Source: Comamonadaceae bacterium (GTDB lineage: Bacteria; Pseudomonadota; Gammaproteobacteria; Burkholderiales; Burkholderiaceae_C). Taken from it: DNA of 46,192 bases. The position numbers and the translations under genes were made by a program. Shown here one piece after another: positions 37,760 to 46,192 of this stretch. Below the pieces are notes generated by a model. It was not told the DNA's origin, made no database searches, and saw nothing but the letters and a program-made list of their open reading frames with translations. How positions within the stretch are numbered: the first letter of the stretch is position 1; every line of letters starts with the position of its first letter. The stretch is from assembly GCA_947372745.1 (NCBI GenBank), contig CANBUY010000017.1, positions 1 through 46,192 of the forward strand, given 5' to 3'.

Positions 37760-37776
37760 GGCTTTAACGCCTGAAT

Positions 37777-37805
37777 AAAAAATGCACCCTCGGGTGCATT
37801 TTTTT
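37777..37805. terminator. Bidirectional rho-independent terminator between gap and acyl-CoA synthetase
   Basis: AATGCACC and GGTGCATT (37781-37800) form a perfect stem around a CTCG loop, with an A-run before and a T-run after. It can therefore end both the tkt-gap transcript and the convergent minus-strand gene that stops at 37813. Confidence 0.85.
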
Positions 37806-37812
37806 GTGAAGA

Positions 37813-39435
37813 TCAGCTAAAAATGCCGCCGTACTGCTTGCGCAATTCAGCCTTTTGCACCTTGCCGGTGCCACCTACCGGCAGGGAGTCCAGAAAAATA
37901 ACATCGTCAGGCACCCACCATTTGGCCACTTTGCTTGCCAGGAATTCAAGAATTTCTTCTTTCTCCAGGCTGGCGCCGGGCTTGCGCACAATGAACAACA
38001 AAGGCCGCTCATCCCACTTGGGGTGCTTGATGCCAATCACGGCCGCCATGCCGACCGCCGGGTGACCCACCGCCGCACTTTCCAGGTCGATGGAACTGAT
38101 CCATTCGCCGCCAGTCTTGATCACATCTTTTGTGCGATCACGGATTTGCATGGTGCCCTCGGCATCAATGGTGGCGATGTCGCCCGTAGGAAACCAGCCA
38201 TCGACCAGGGGTGATTTCTCACCCTTGTAATACGAAGCCAGAATCCAGTGACCACGAACCATCAACTCGCCCTGCGAGCTGCCATCGCGGGGCAGTGTTT
38301 TCCCCTCGTCGTCAACCACTTTGATCTCGACACCAAAGGCGCTGCGGCCTTGCTTGGCCAACAGGGCCTGCTTTTGTTCGGAGGTCCAGTCTTTGGTCTT
38401 GGGCTGCAAGGTGCCCATAGTGCCAATCGCGGTGGTCTCCGTCATGCCCCAGCCATGACGTACCTCGACCTGGTAGACGTCCATGAATTTCGCGATCAAT
38501 GCCTGCGGCATCGCAGAGCCACCAACACCCGTTCTACGCATGGTGGTAAAGCGCAGACCCAGCGGCTCCATATACGCCAGCAGGGCCTGCCAAATGGTGG
38601 GAACGCCCGCGCTGATGGTCACGCCTTCTGACTCCATCAGCTCGAAGAGTGACTGTCCATCGAGCTTGGGGCCTGGCAGCACCAGCTTGGTACCACCCAT
38701 CGGCGCCGAGTAGGGGATGCACCAGGCGTTGATGTGAAACATCGGAACCACGGGCAGTATGGTGTCATTCGGGGACAGTGACAATACACTCGGCATGCAA
38801 CCAGCCATCGCATTCAACACAATGGCCCGATGCGAGTACATGGCCCCCTTGGGGTTGCCTGTGGTGCCCGAGGTGTAGCAGAGTGCCGCCGCCGTACGTT
38901 CATCGAACTCAGGCCATTCAAACTCGTCGGAACAGGGCGCAATCAGCTCATCGTAGGGCAGCACATTAATGACGCCTTCGATGCTCGGGGTATTGGCTGC
39001 ATCAGCCAGGCAGACCCAGGCTCGCACCTGTGGGCAATGCGGCGCGATGCCTTTGATCAGCGGTGCAAAGGTGGCATCGAACAACACCACCTGGTCCTCG
39101 GCATGGTTGATGATGTAGATGAGCTGCGTAGGATGCAGTCGTGGGTTGCAGGTGTGCATTACCATGCCGCTGCCCGATACCGCGTAATACGCCTCCAGGT
39201 GCCGATGATTATTCCAGGCAATGGACCCGACGGCGTTCCCCGGGGTCAGCCCGAGCGTTGTCAACGCATTGGCTAACTTGCGGGCACGGGCGGCGCACTG
39301 CGCATAGGTATAGCGAAATAGCGGTCCGTGCGTTTCGCGTGAAACGACTTCAACATCGCCGTACTGCTTCGCCGCGTGTTCGATCACGCTCGAAAGCAGC
39401 AGGGGGCGCTCCATCATGAGCCCGGCCTGTAGCAT
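37813..39435 (-). CDS. AMP-binding acyl-CoA synthetase (long/medium-chain fatty acid-CoA ligase-like)
   Basis: The start is set at 39435 ([11 protein letters not shown]), with AAGGAA 7 bp upstream; the longer frame to 39492 overlaps the binding-protein gene. The 540-residue ANL-family enzyme has the P-loop [28 protein letters not shown], the hinge [15 protein letters not shown] and [14 protein letters not shown], and the C-terminal catalytic Lys in [11 protein letters not shown]. It activates a carboxylic acid to acyl-AMP and then acyl-CoA. Sequence style resembles medium-chain and 3-methylmercaptopropionyl-CoA ligases (DmdB-like). A periplasmic binding protein gene lies just upstream, so its acid may be imported by that system. 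The substrate remains unresolved. Confidence 0.92.
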   Translation of the reverse strand: MLQAGLMMERPLLLSSVIEHAAKQYGDVEVVSRETHGPLFRYTYAQCAARARKLANALTTLGLTPGNAVGSIAWNNHRHLEAYYAVSGSGMVMHTCNPRLHPTQLIYIINHAEDQVVLFDATFAPLIKGIAPHCPQVRAWVCLADAANTPSIEGVINVLPYDELIAPCSDEFEWPEFDERTAAALCYTSGTTGNPKGAMYSHRAIVLNAMAGCMPSVLSLSPNDTILPVVPMFHINAWCIPYSAPMGGTKLVLPGPKLDGQSLFELMESEGVTISAGVPTIWQALLAYMEPLGLRFTTMRRTGVGGSAMPQALIAKFMDVYQVEVRHGWGMTETTAIGTMGTLQPKTKDWTSEQKQALLAKQGRSAFGVEIKVVDDEGKTLPRDGSSQGELMVRGHWILASYYKGEKSPLVDGWFPTGDIATIDAEGTMQIRDRTKDVIKTGGEWISSIDLESAAVGHPAVGMAAVIGIKHPKWDERPLLFIVRKPGASLEKEEILEFLASKVAKWWVPDDVIFLDSLPVGGTGKVQKAELRKQYGGIFS

Positions 39436-39454
39436 GGTGTTTTCCTTCACTAAC

Positions 39455-40714
39455 TTAAGGACGAACCATCTGGCAAGAAGTGGGTTGCGCACTCACGTAC
39501 GAATCCCAAACCACCTCAGAGCGGAAGCCATAGCCTGTTTTTTCGGCGTCATATTTGACCCCTTTGCTGCCCTGCTTGGCCCAAATACCCAAGAACAAAG
39601 GTGCGAGCAACTGGTGGTCGGTTTTGCGCATTTCAATCTCACCGATGGGGCTCTTGTAGCTCATGCCCTCCAAGGCATAAGCGACCTTCTTGGGCTCGGT
39701 CGATTTTGCTTTCGTGATGGCGCTCGATAACATGCTCAAGGAATTCCAGTGCGCTGCAAAAATGAAATCCTGGTTGGATTTAGCTTTGTAGGCAAGGTAG
39801 GTCTTCTCCAACTCAGGGGTGGGCGCGTTGTGGCCCCAGTTCCAGATGACGCCGACCTTCTCGGCACCCCATGAGCCCAGCTCGGCTGGGGTGCCAGGGT
39901 TATTGGCATTCATGGTGAAGTAATTCAAATTCAAACCGGATTCTTTGGCCGCTTTGAAGAACAAGGTCAAGTCACTGCCCCAGTTCGACGTAATCACCGT
40001 GTCTGCCCCGGAGGCCTTGATTTTTGCAATGTAGGGCGCGAAGTCGCGCACTTGGGCGATAGGGATGAGATCGTCACCCACAATTTGGACGTCTGGACGT
40101 TTGCGTGCCAGATAGCTGCGCGAGGCCTTGGCCACCTGCTGACCATGGGTATAGTTTTGATTGAACAGGAAGACCTTCTTCACATCCGGCCGTTTGATGA
40201 GGTAAGTCGTCAAGGCCTCAATCTTCATTTCGCTGGAGGGATAAAAACGGAAATGCCAGAAGTTGCACCGATCATTGGTCAGCGCAGGGTCCATGGCTGC
40301 GTAATTCAAAAAGACCACCGCCTTTTCAGGCTCGCGTGCTGCCAGTTTGCCAATAGCCTCCGAGAGGGCCAAAGCCACACCCGACCCACCACCCTGCGTG
40401 ATGTAGTGAATGCCTTGGTCAACAGCAGATTTGAGCGCCGTGATGCTTTCCTGTGGCAAACCCTTGTTATCCAAAGGCACGATTTCGAACTTGGTATCGT
40501 TTCCCTTAGCCTTAGCCTTGGCGTTGAGTTGCAAGACCACCTCTTGCAATTGGGCCAGCGAGCCTTCGCCGGTCTTGGCAAATGGCCCCGAGAGGACATC
40601 AATAAAGGCTATTTTTACGACCTCGGCTTGAGCACCGAAGCTGCTCAAAAAGGCCCCGGCGACCAGCGCCGCAAGCAGTGGTTTACCGGGCTGGGATAGT
40701 CGGCGCAGGCTCAT
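39455..40714 (-). CDS. ABC transporter substrate-binding protein (LivJ/branched-chain type)
   Basis: The 419-residue precursor has a signal peptide ending FGAQA, then EVVKIAFIDVLSGPFAKTGEG, the start of type I periplasmic binding proteins of the Leu/Ile/Val family (Peripla_BP_6). A two-lobed body follows, with TQGGGSGVALAL, FLFNQNYTHGQQ and TVITSNWGSDLTLFFKAAKESG. No permease or ATPase gene follows; the next gene on the strand is an acyl-CoA synthetase 19 bp downstream. Many orphan binding proteins of this type in Burkholderiales bind aromatic or fatty acids, which would fit the synthetase. That link is inference. Confidence 0.9.
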   Translation of the reverse strand: MSLRRLSQPGKPLLAALVAGAFLSSFGAQAEVVKIAFIDVLSGPFAKTGEGSLAQLQEVVLQLNAKAKAKGNDTKFEIVPLDNKGLPQESITALKSAVDQGIHYITQGGGSGVALALSEAIGKLAAREPEKAVVFLNYAAMDPALTNDRCNFWHFRFYPSSEMKIEALTTYLIKRPDVKKVFLFNQNYTHGQQVAKASRSYLARKRPDVQIVGDDLIPIAQVRDFAPYIAKIKASGADTVITSNWGSDLTLFFKAAKESGLNLNYFTMNANNPGTPAELGSWGAEKVGVIWNWGHNAPTPELEKTYLAYKAKSNQDFIFAAHWNSLSMLSSAITKAKSTEPKKVAYALEGMSYKSPIGEIEMRKTDHQLLAPLFLGIWAKQGSKGVKYDAEKTGYGFRSEVVWDSYVSAQPTSCQMVRP

Positions 40715-40884
40715 GAGATTCTTACCTTTCGGGTCGTATTAATGATTAAAAGTGCCGATTGTGCCGCTCAAAATAGTGATCTCAAACGGGGGAAACACCC
40801 ATGTAGGTCGCCTGTGCGACTAACGAGTATCAATCACCATAATGGCGCGGGCTTTGGTGGCGCTGGTTGCCCCTGAAACTGAAT

Positions 40885-41862
40885 TTATTTGACAGTCGTT
40901 TCCTTGACGATCAGCCACTGGTCGTCAACCTTGTTCAATTCAAGCATTTTTTGACTGGTTTCCTGCAGCGCACCGGCTCGGTAGCCTTGGCGAAAATTAA
41001 CCACCGCTTGATTAGCAGTCACTTTGATGCTCAGGTTTTCTACGCTAACGCTGATGCCTGACTTCTTCAAGATTCGTGCTTTGCGTTCCTGCGCCCAAGC
41101 AGCGCGCGATTGACTGCCTGGTGGGTTAAATTCTTTGCCGTAGGCCGCCAGATAAGTCGCGACGTCCTGGCTAGACCAAGCCTTGGCCCAATCCATAACG
41201 GCTTTTTCAATTTCACTATCGGACTTATTGGATGCGACGGCAGTCATCACAGGGTTTGCAGGCGCGGTGCTTGCAGCAAGCTCGACCTTGACAGGTAAGG
41301 CCGCTGCGGCGGTCACGACCGGTTTAGCAGCGGGAGTCGCGCTCTTGGCATTGAGTTTGTAAACTTCACGGATGAGTGCCAACTTAGCAGGAATCAAGGT
41401 ATTGCCAATATCAAGCGCCAAGGCCTTGCTATAGGTTTGACTGGCGAGACGCACATACACATCCCCCAAATTTTCATGCGCGGTGGCATAACCAGGATTG
41501 GTACGGATCGCTATTTCAAGCGATTCTCTGGCCTTGTCAAACTGGCTTTGACCGGCATAGATGACGGCCAAGTTGTTGTACGGCTCAGACAAGGTGGGGT
41601 AATCTTCTGTGAGTTTAATGAAGGTAGCGATGGCTTCCGTTTGCTTACCGGCGTTGCGTTGCAGCACCCCCTTCAAAAACCGCATTTGAGGGTCGCCAGG
41701 TTTGGTCGCCAAAAAAGCATCCGCCTTGTTCATGGCGTCGCTCAATTTGCCAGCGGCCATCAATTGATTGACTTCTTGGTACTCGTCGGCGTAGACATTG
41801 GCCGTCGCAAAGATGAGCGCAAGAATAAGCAGTCGAACCGTGTTTCGAATAGTGGCGTGCAT
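40885..41862 (-). CDS. TPR-repeat protein with a Cds6/SnoaL-like C-terminal domain
   Basis: The 325-residue precursor has a signal peptide (cleavage near ANVYA). About three to four TPR-like helical pairs follow (about 25-165, with PGDPQMRFLKGVLQRNAGKQ and PYNNLAVIYAGQSQFDKARE), then an Ala/Val-rich linker, and a C-terminal domain with VMDWAKAWSSQDVATYLAAYGKEF and a beta-rich end. That last domain is found in SnoaL-like/Cds6 proteins and in L,D-transpeptidase partners. It is probably periplasmic and may be a protein-protein scaffold. It is flanked by AT-rich DNA upstream. Function is unknown. Confidence 0.82.
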   Translation of the reverse strand: MHATIRNTVRLLILALIFATANVYADEYQEVNQLMAAGKLSDAMNKADAFLATKPGDPQMRFLKGVLQRNAGKQTEAIATFIKLTEDYPTLSEPYNNLAVIYAGQSQFDKARESLEIAIRTNPGYATAHENLGDVYVRLASQTYSKALALDIGNTLIPAKLALIREVYKLNAKSATPAAKPVVTAAAALPVKVELAASTAPANPVMTAVASNKSDSEIEKAVMDWAKAWSSQDVATYLAAYGKEFNPPGSQSRAAWAQERKARILKKSGISVSVENLSIKVTANQAVVNFRQGYRAGALQETSQKMLELNKVDDQWLIVKETTVK

Positions 41863-41892
41863 GCGTTTCCTGATAATTCGGTGATTAATCTA

Positions 41893-41908
41893 TTTATCAA
41901 ATGATAAA
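41893..41908 (-). promoter_or_regulatory. Inverted repeat in the AT-rich leader of the TPR gene
   Basis: TTTATCA-AA-TGATAAA is a perfect 7-bp palindrome in the AT-rich leader about 30 bp upstream of the TPR gene start (41862). It could be an operator or part of an AT-rich promoter. No regulator can be named. The bases to its right (41910-41970) are equally AT-rich and contain CCAATTAATTG-like partial symmetry. Confidence 0.35.
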
Positions 41909-42002
41909 AAATGATTATATTCAATTAATTGGATTAATAAATATTTTTAGGCCCGCCATTTTTTATCGCACCAACGCAAGGCCCCCCTCACCGCTCAGTC
42001 AC

Positions 42003-45000
42003 TCACTTAAATCGCACCACCAAGCGCTTGATAAGGTGTTCCAAATCATCAATATAAGTAAACACCGCCGGCACCACCAGCAAACTGAGCAGCGTGGAAG
42101 TGATAAGTCCGCCGATCACGGCAATCGCCATCGGTGAGCGAAAACTGGGGTCGGCGCCCCAGCCCAGGGCCAACGGCATCATGCCGGCGCCCATGGCAAT
42201 GGTGGTCATCAAAATCGGCCGGCTGCGCTTGTGGCAGGCATCCACCAGCGCATCAAATCGACTTTTGCCGTCGGCGCGAGCCAAAATCGCGTAGTCCACC
42301 AACAAAATAGAATTTTTGGTGACGATGCCCATCAGCATGATGAGCCCGATCATCGACGGCATGGAGAGTGCACGCCCGGTCAGCAAGAGCGCCACAAATG
42401 CACCACCCATGCTCAGGGGCAAGGCCGCCAAAATAGTGACCGGCTGCATGAAATCATGAAACAGCAACACCAACACACCGTAAATGCACAGCACGCCGAT
42501 CAGCATGGCAATGCCAAAGCTGGCAAACAGGGCCTGCATCTCCTGCGCATCACCCAGCTCGGCTATTTGCACGCCGGGGGGCAGGTTTTTCAGGCTGGGC
42601 AAAGCACGCGCCTCGGCGTTGACCTCGCCTAACTGGCGCCTGCCCAGTTCCACGTCCAGCGTCACGTTGCGGCTGCGGTTGAGGCGGTCAATTTGCGCTG
42701 GGCCACTTTCCAGCGATAGCGTGGCGACTGAGCCGAGCAGTACCGGGCCATTTTTGCCCGGCACCGTCAGGCGCGCCAGGGCGGCCAGATCGGCGCGAAC
42801 GGCGTCAGGCAGCTTGACGCGAATCGGCACCTGTCGTTCCGACAAGTTGAGTTTGGGCAGGCTGGTGTCGTAGTCACCGGCGGTGGCTACGCGCACGGTC
42901 TCGCCGATGCTGGCCGCTGTGACGCCCAGGTCGGCGGCGCGTGCGCTGTCCGGGCGCACGATGATTTCGGGGCGCACCAGCGAAGCGCTGGAACTGACAT
43001 TGCCAATACCTTGCAATGTTCGCAGTTCGCGCTCCACCTTTTGGGCGCTGGCCAGCAGGGCCACGGGGTCGTCACTTTTAAGCACCAGTTGCATCTTCAC
43101 GCCGGTATCGGGCGGGCCGACGTTGAAGCGAGCGCCCGGAATGTCGCCCATTTTTTGGCGCAGTTGGGCCTCAATATCCGCCATGCCCTCGGTGCGGTCG
43201 TCGCGGTGGCTGGTGGTGAGCGTCAGCACAGCGCGTCGGGCCTCAGCGGACGCACCGGGCGCGAAGGCGTCGCCACTGGAGCCGCCGCCAATAGAGCTAA
43301 AAATGTGCTTCACGGCGGGCACTGTCATCGCGGCCACACGGGCACGCTCGGCCACAGCTTGGGTCTCGGCCAGCGTGCTGCCCGGAGGCAACTCTAGGTT
43401 GATCTGGGTTTGACCCCGGTCTGCGGCGGGCACAAAGCCGGTCGGCAGCAAGGGCACCAGTGCAATGGAGCCTACAAAAAACAACGCCGCACCCGTCATG
43501 GTCAGACCCCTGTGGCGCAGGCACCAACGCATGGTCGCCATGTAGCTCGCCATCAGCGGGCCATCGGGTGCCTCGACAAAAACCGCTGGGTTGTCGGCGA
43601 GCGCCGCTGACTTGTGCGGCTTCAAAATATAGGCCGCCATCATGGGGGTCAGCAGACGCGCGACCAGCAACGAGGCCAAAATGGCCAGCACCGCCGTCCA
43701 GCCAAACTGTTTGAAGAAAAGGCCCGGCACGCCTCCCATGAAGGCCGTGGGCAAAAACACCGCCACCAGCGCAAAGGTGGTGGCAATCACGGCCATGCCA
43801 ATCTCGTCCGCCGCTTCCATGGCCGCCTGAAACGGCGACTTGCCCATGCGCAGATGGCGCTCGATATTCTCAATTTCCACAATCGCGTCGTCCACCAGCA
43901 CGCCCACTACCAGCGCCAGCGAGAGCAAGGTGACGGTATTGAGCGTGTAGCCAAAGTATTTCAAACCCAAAAAGGTCGGAATCACCGACAAGGGCAAAGC
44001 CGCCGCTGACACCAGCGTAGCGCGCCAGTCGCGTAAAAACCACCACACCACCAGAATGGCCAGCAGCGCGCCCTCGTAGAGCAACTCCATCGAACCTTTG
44101 AAGTTCTCGGCCACGGGCGCCGCGTTGTCAATCACCTGCTTCAGAGCGATGGTGGGGTGGCTCAACTGCAACTCGGCCACGGCGGCACTCACACCACGCG
44201 CCACGTCAATTTCGCTGGCGCCTTTGGTTCGGAACACCTCAAAGCCGACCACGGAGAGGCCATCCTGGGTGGCCACAGCGCGTGGTTCGGCCACCGTGTC
44301 GAGCACGCGGGCAACTTCATCCAGCCGAATGTGGCGGCCATCGGCCAGGGGAATGTCCAGCTGGGCCAACGCCAGCGCAGTTTTAACCGTGGCAATGGTG
44401 CGCACCGACTGCTCGGCCCCGCTCACATCACCCCGCCCGCCCGGCGCCTCCTGCTGCACCATTTTCAGGCGACGCGACACATCAATAGCAGCCACCTTGA
44501 GTGCGGCCATTTTGTCGGCATTCAACTCAACCCGAATCTCACGGCTCACGCCACCCATGCGCTTGACCGCGCCCACGCCCGGCACGCTGAGCAGGCGCTT
44601 GGCCACGGTGTTGTCGACAAACCAGCTGAGCGCCTGGTCGTCTTGCAAACCACTGGCAGCGGCGCTCGCGATGCTCGCTGGTGCGGCCGTGAAGGTCAGC
44701 ACCACGCGCCCGGCAGTGGAGGCTTTGGTGACCGAGGGGTCGCGCACATCGGCGGGTAGATCAGCCCGCACGCGGGCCACGGCGTCCCGCACATCGTTCA
44801 CAGCCTCAGCAATGGGTTTCTCAAGAATGAACTCAACAGTGACCGACACCTCGCCATCAAGCACTTTGGTGAAAATATTTTTCACGCCTTGCAGCGTGGC
44901 CACTGAATCCTCGAGTTTGCGGGCCACCTCGGTTTCAAGTTGCGCGGGCGCTGCGCCCGAAAGCGTGGCGCTGACCGTAACAATCGGCAACTCAATATCG

Positions 45001-45113
45001 GGGAAATCTTGCACCACGCTGGCTTTGAATGACAGCAAACCGGCCAAGGAGAGCAGCACAAACAGCATGATGGCAGGCACCGGGTGCTTGATAGAGAGAG
45101 AAGAGAAGTTCAC
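42003..45113 (-). CDS. RND efflux pump inner-membrane permease (HAE1/MdtB-like)
   Basis: The 1036-residue protein is a full RND transporter: two repeats, each with one TM helix, a large periplasmic loop, and five more TM helices. The TM4 proton-relay pair appears in VGVLVDDAIVEIENIERHL. Other marks are the N-terminal HPVPAIMLFVLLSLAGLLSF, GGVPGLFFKQFGWT, and VTKNSILLVDYAI in the second half. It exports drugs or other amphiphiles using the proton gradient, together with the adaptor gene just upstream and an outer-membrane channel not present in this window. The start is a GTG; its ribosome site AAGGAG (45119-45124) lies in copy C of the dispersed repeat and overlaps the adaptor stop codon. Confidence 0.95.
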   Translation of the reverse strand: MNFSSLSIKHPVPAIMLFVLLSLAGLLSFKASVVQDFPDIELPIVTVSATLSGAAPAQLETEVARKLEDSVATLQGVKNIFTKVLDGEVSVTVEFILEKPIAEAVNDVRDAVARVRADLPADVRDPSVTKASTAGRVVLTFTAAPASIASAAASGLQDDQALSWFVDNTVAKRLLSVPGVGAVKRMGGVSREIRVELNADKMAALKVAAIDVSRRLKMVQQEAPGGRGDVSGAEQSVRTIATVKTALALAQLDIPLADGRHIRLDEVARVLDTVAEPRAVATQDGLSVVGFEVFRTKGASEIDVARGVSAAVAELQLSHPTIALKQVIDNAAPVAENFKGSMELLYEGALLAILVVWWFLRDWRATLVSAAALPLSVIPTFLGLKYFGYTLNTVTLLSLALVVGVLVDDAIVEIENIERHLRMGKSPFQAAMEAADEIGMAVIATTFALVAVFLPTAFMGGVPGLFFKQFGWTAVLAILASLLVARLLTPMMAAYILKPHKSAALADNPAVFVEAPDGPLMASYMATMRWCLRHRGLTMTGAALFFVGSIALVPLLPTGFVPAADRGQTQINLELPPGSTLAETQAVAERARVAAMTVPAVKHIFSSIGGGSSGDAFAPGASAEARRAVLTLTTSHRDDRTEGMADIEAQLRQKMGDIPGARFNVGPPDTGVKMQLVLKSDDPVALLASAQKVERELRTLQGIGNVSSSASLVRPEIIVRPDSARAADLGVTAASIGETVRVATAGDYDTSLPKLNLSERQVPIRVKLPDAVRADLAALARLTVPGKNGPVLLGSVATLSLESGPAQIDRLNRSRNVTLDVELGRRQLGEVNAEARALPSLKNLPPGVQIAELGDAQEMQALFASFGIAMLIGVLCIYGVLVLLFHDFMQPVTILAALPLSMGGAFVALLLTGRALSMPSMIGLIMLMGIVTKNSILLVDYAILARADGKSRFDALVDACHKRSRPILMTTIAMGAGMMPLALGWGADPSFRSPMAIAVIGGLITSTLLSLLVVPAVFTYIDDLEHLIKRLVVRFK

Positions 45114-45116
45114 TTC

Positions 45117-45171
45117 TGCTCCTTACTTAGTAGCTGCTTTAGCACGACTGGCAGGCGCCAGAGGTCTATTT
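45117..45171 (+). repeat. Dispersed short repeat, copy C (adaptor stop and RND ribosome site)
   Basis: TGCTCCTTACTTAG leads into a 41-nt core from TAGCT (45131) to CTATTT (45171), containing AGCACG and AGAGGTC. It aligns without gaps with the cores at 14012 and 34222; about 25 of 41 bases match copy A. The minus-strand adaptor uses it for its last residues and stop. The RND gene uses its flank as its Shine-Dalgarno region. Confidence 0.5.
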
Positions 45172-46190
45172 GATGATGATTTTTCATCAGCTACTACGTT
45201 CACCAAATCACCGTCATTCAAAAACCCGGCGCCACTGGCCACCAACACGGCATCCGCGGCGATGCCCTCCAGCACCTCCACCCGATCGCCTGCGCGGCGT
45301 CCGATTTGAATCTTGATCTGACTCACTCGTTGGTCAGCATTCAGACGAAACGCGTAGCTAAACCCATCGCGCACCACCACGGCTTGCTGCGGCACGGTCA
45401 GCGCCTGGGAATGGCCCAGCTCAAAGTCGCCCCGTGCAAACATGCCCGGTTTGGCCGCCCCCGCAGGACCGGCGGAAAAGGCCGGCAGGTCCACATACAC
45501 CAGCCCAGTGCGGGTTTGTGGGTCCACGGTGGGCGCCACCATGCGCACCCGGCCTTGCAGGTTGACACCACTGGCCACCGTGATGCTCACACCAGTGCCG
45601 GCCTTCAGGCGGCCCAATTCGGCAGAAGTCACCTCAGCGCGCCACTCAAGTCGCCCCTGGCGAATCAGGCGAAACAGCTCGGTGCCATTGCCGACCACCG
45701 CACCCACCGTGGCCGTGCGCGCGGAAATCACTCCGGCGTCAGGCGCCAGCACTTGGGTGTGTTTTAGGCGCAGCAGTTGCGAGGCCAGCGCGGCCTTGGC
45801 TGACTCTACCCTCGCCCGTGCCGTTTGTTCAGCCGTTAAATACTGGTTGGCTTGCTGCCCACTGAAAGTGCCAGTGCCTAGCAGCGCCCGCACCCGATCG
45901 GCATTGGCGGTGGCCTCGCTCGCCTGGGCGCTGGCTTCGTTCACCCCGGCGCGGGCTTGCGCCACGTCCGCTTGCACCCCCTCATCGGCAAAGCGGGCCA
46001 GCAACTGGCCATTTTTGACCGCATCACCCACATTCACCAGCACCTCAGCGAGACGCAAACCGTTGCTCTCGCTGCCCACCACCGCTTCCTGCCAAGCGGC
46101 CACCGTGCCGTTGGCGCTGAGTTGGATCACAAGCGCCTGGGTCAGAGGCTGCGAGGTGGTCACCGTCAGCGCTGGCTTGGCGCTGGGCAC
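45123..46190 (-). CDS. RND periplasmic adaptor (membrane fusion protein), N-terminus outside the window
   Basis: The frame is open to the window's right edge, so only the last 355 residues are visible; the signal peptide and membrane anchor are missing. The visible order is barrel-sandwich half (TVAAWQEAVVGSESNGLRLAEVLVNVGDAVKNGQ), a helical hairpin (ADEGVQADVAQARAGVNEAS to AKAALASQLLRLKHT), the second lipoyl half (VLAPDAGVISARTATVG), a beta-barrel and a membrane-proximal domain. It bridges the RND pump encoded 9 bp downstream to an outer-membrane factor. The C-terminal tail KSSSNRPLAPASRAKAATK is low-complexity, basic and encoded by a dispersed repeat copy, so it is probably not part of the folded domain. 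Confidence 0.93.
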   Translation of the reverse strand: MPSAKPALTVTTSQPLTQALVIQLSANGTVAAWQEAVVGSESNGLRLAEVLVNVGDAVKNGQLLARFADEGVQADVAQARAGVNEASAQASEATANADRVRALLGTGTFSGQQANQYLTAEQTARARVESAKAALASQLLRLKHTQVLAPDAGVISARTATVGAVVGNGTELFRLIRQGRLEWRAEVTSAELGRLKAGTGVSITVASGVNLQGRVRMVAPTVDPQTRTGLVYVDLPAFSAGPAGAAKPGMFARGDFELGHSQALTVPQQAVVVRDGFSYAFRLNADQRVSQIKIQIGRRAGDRVEVLEGIAADAVLVASGAGFLNDGDLVNVVADEKSSSNRPLAPASRAKAATK

Positions 46191-46192
46191 AG

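Noticed and set aside
40803..40822. Hairpin GTCGC-CTGT-GCGAC between the TPR and binding-protein genes
   Set aside because: Stem of 5-7 bp without a T-tract on either strand; too weak to call a terminator.

Overview
The window reads as a chromosomal segment of a betaproteobacterium, most likely family Comamonadaceae (Rhodoferax/Polaromonas-like). The basis is the GC-rich coding style, the protein sequences, and neighbourhoods such as tkt-gap, ilvE-zinc finger-heptosyltransferase and murU-pepP. This placement is inference; no rRNA or marker search was possible. Both edges cut genes: a UPF1/Dna2-type helicase at the left and an RND adaptor at the right.

Layout. 1-2.0 kb: the helicase 3' end and a convergent HpaI-type aldolase. 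2.1-5.4 kb: a conspicuously AT-rich accessory patch. It holds a broken UvrD-type helicase remnant, a pentanucleotide tandem repeat, a two-gene ABC-ATPase plus DUF4435/TOPRIM pair that fits the PARIS anti-phage system (ariA-ariB), and a decayed ParE-type toxin. 5.5-7.5 kb: radA and a glycine-zipper envelope protein. 7.6-11.3 kb: a haem module (SHP-type oxygen-binding cytochrome c, diheme cytochrome c, cytochrome b) followed by its own response regulator and sensor kinase, with a PmrA/QseB-like operator in front. 11.4-14.0 kb: a small membrane protein, ilvE, a small zinc protein and a heptosyltransferase. 14.2-16.2 kb: a second two-component system on the minus strand.

16.3-27.1 kb: a six-gene, mostly overlapping glycogen operon on the minus strand (glgB-glgX-malQ-glgC-glgA-glgP), covering ADP-glucose synthesis, chain elongation, branching, debranching, maltodextrin disproportionation and phosphorolysis. 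Just upstream is an AmpG-type permease. Its terminator hairpin sits inside a larger stem that runs up to the glgB start codon. 28.5-34.5 kb: M48 protease, AEC transporter, a second glycine-zipper protein, a CoA-transferase, pepP and a MurU-like nucleotidyltransferase. 34.6-37.8 kb: tkt and gap with a bidirectional terminator. 37.8-46.2 kb (minus strand): acyl-CoA synthetase, an orphan substrate-binding protein, a TPR protein, and an RND efflux pump with its adaptor.

The most notable signals are the PARIS-like locus with a repeat tract in its leader, the self-contained SHP/DHC module with a matching operator, the ampG-glgB nested hairpin, and a short dispersed repeat. Three copies of that repeat lie in or at the ends of coding sequences, including an apparent in-frame insertion in murU.
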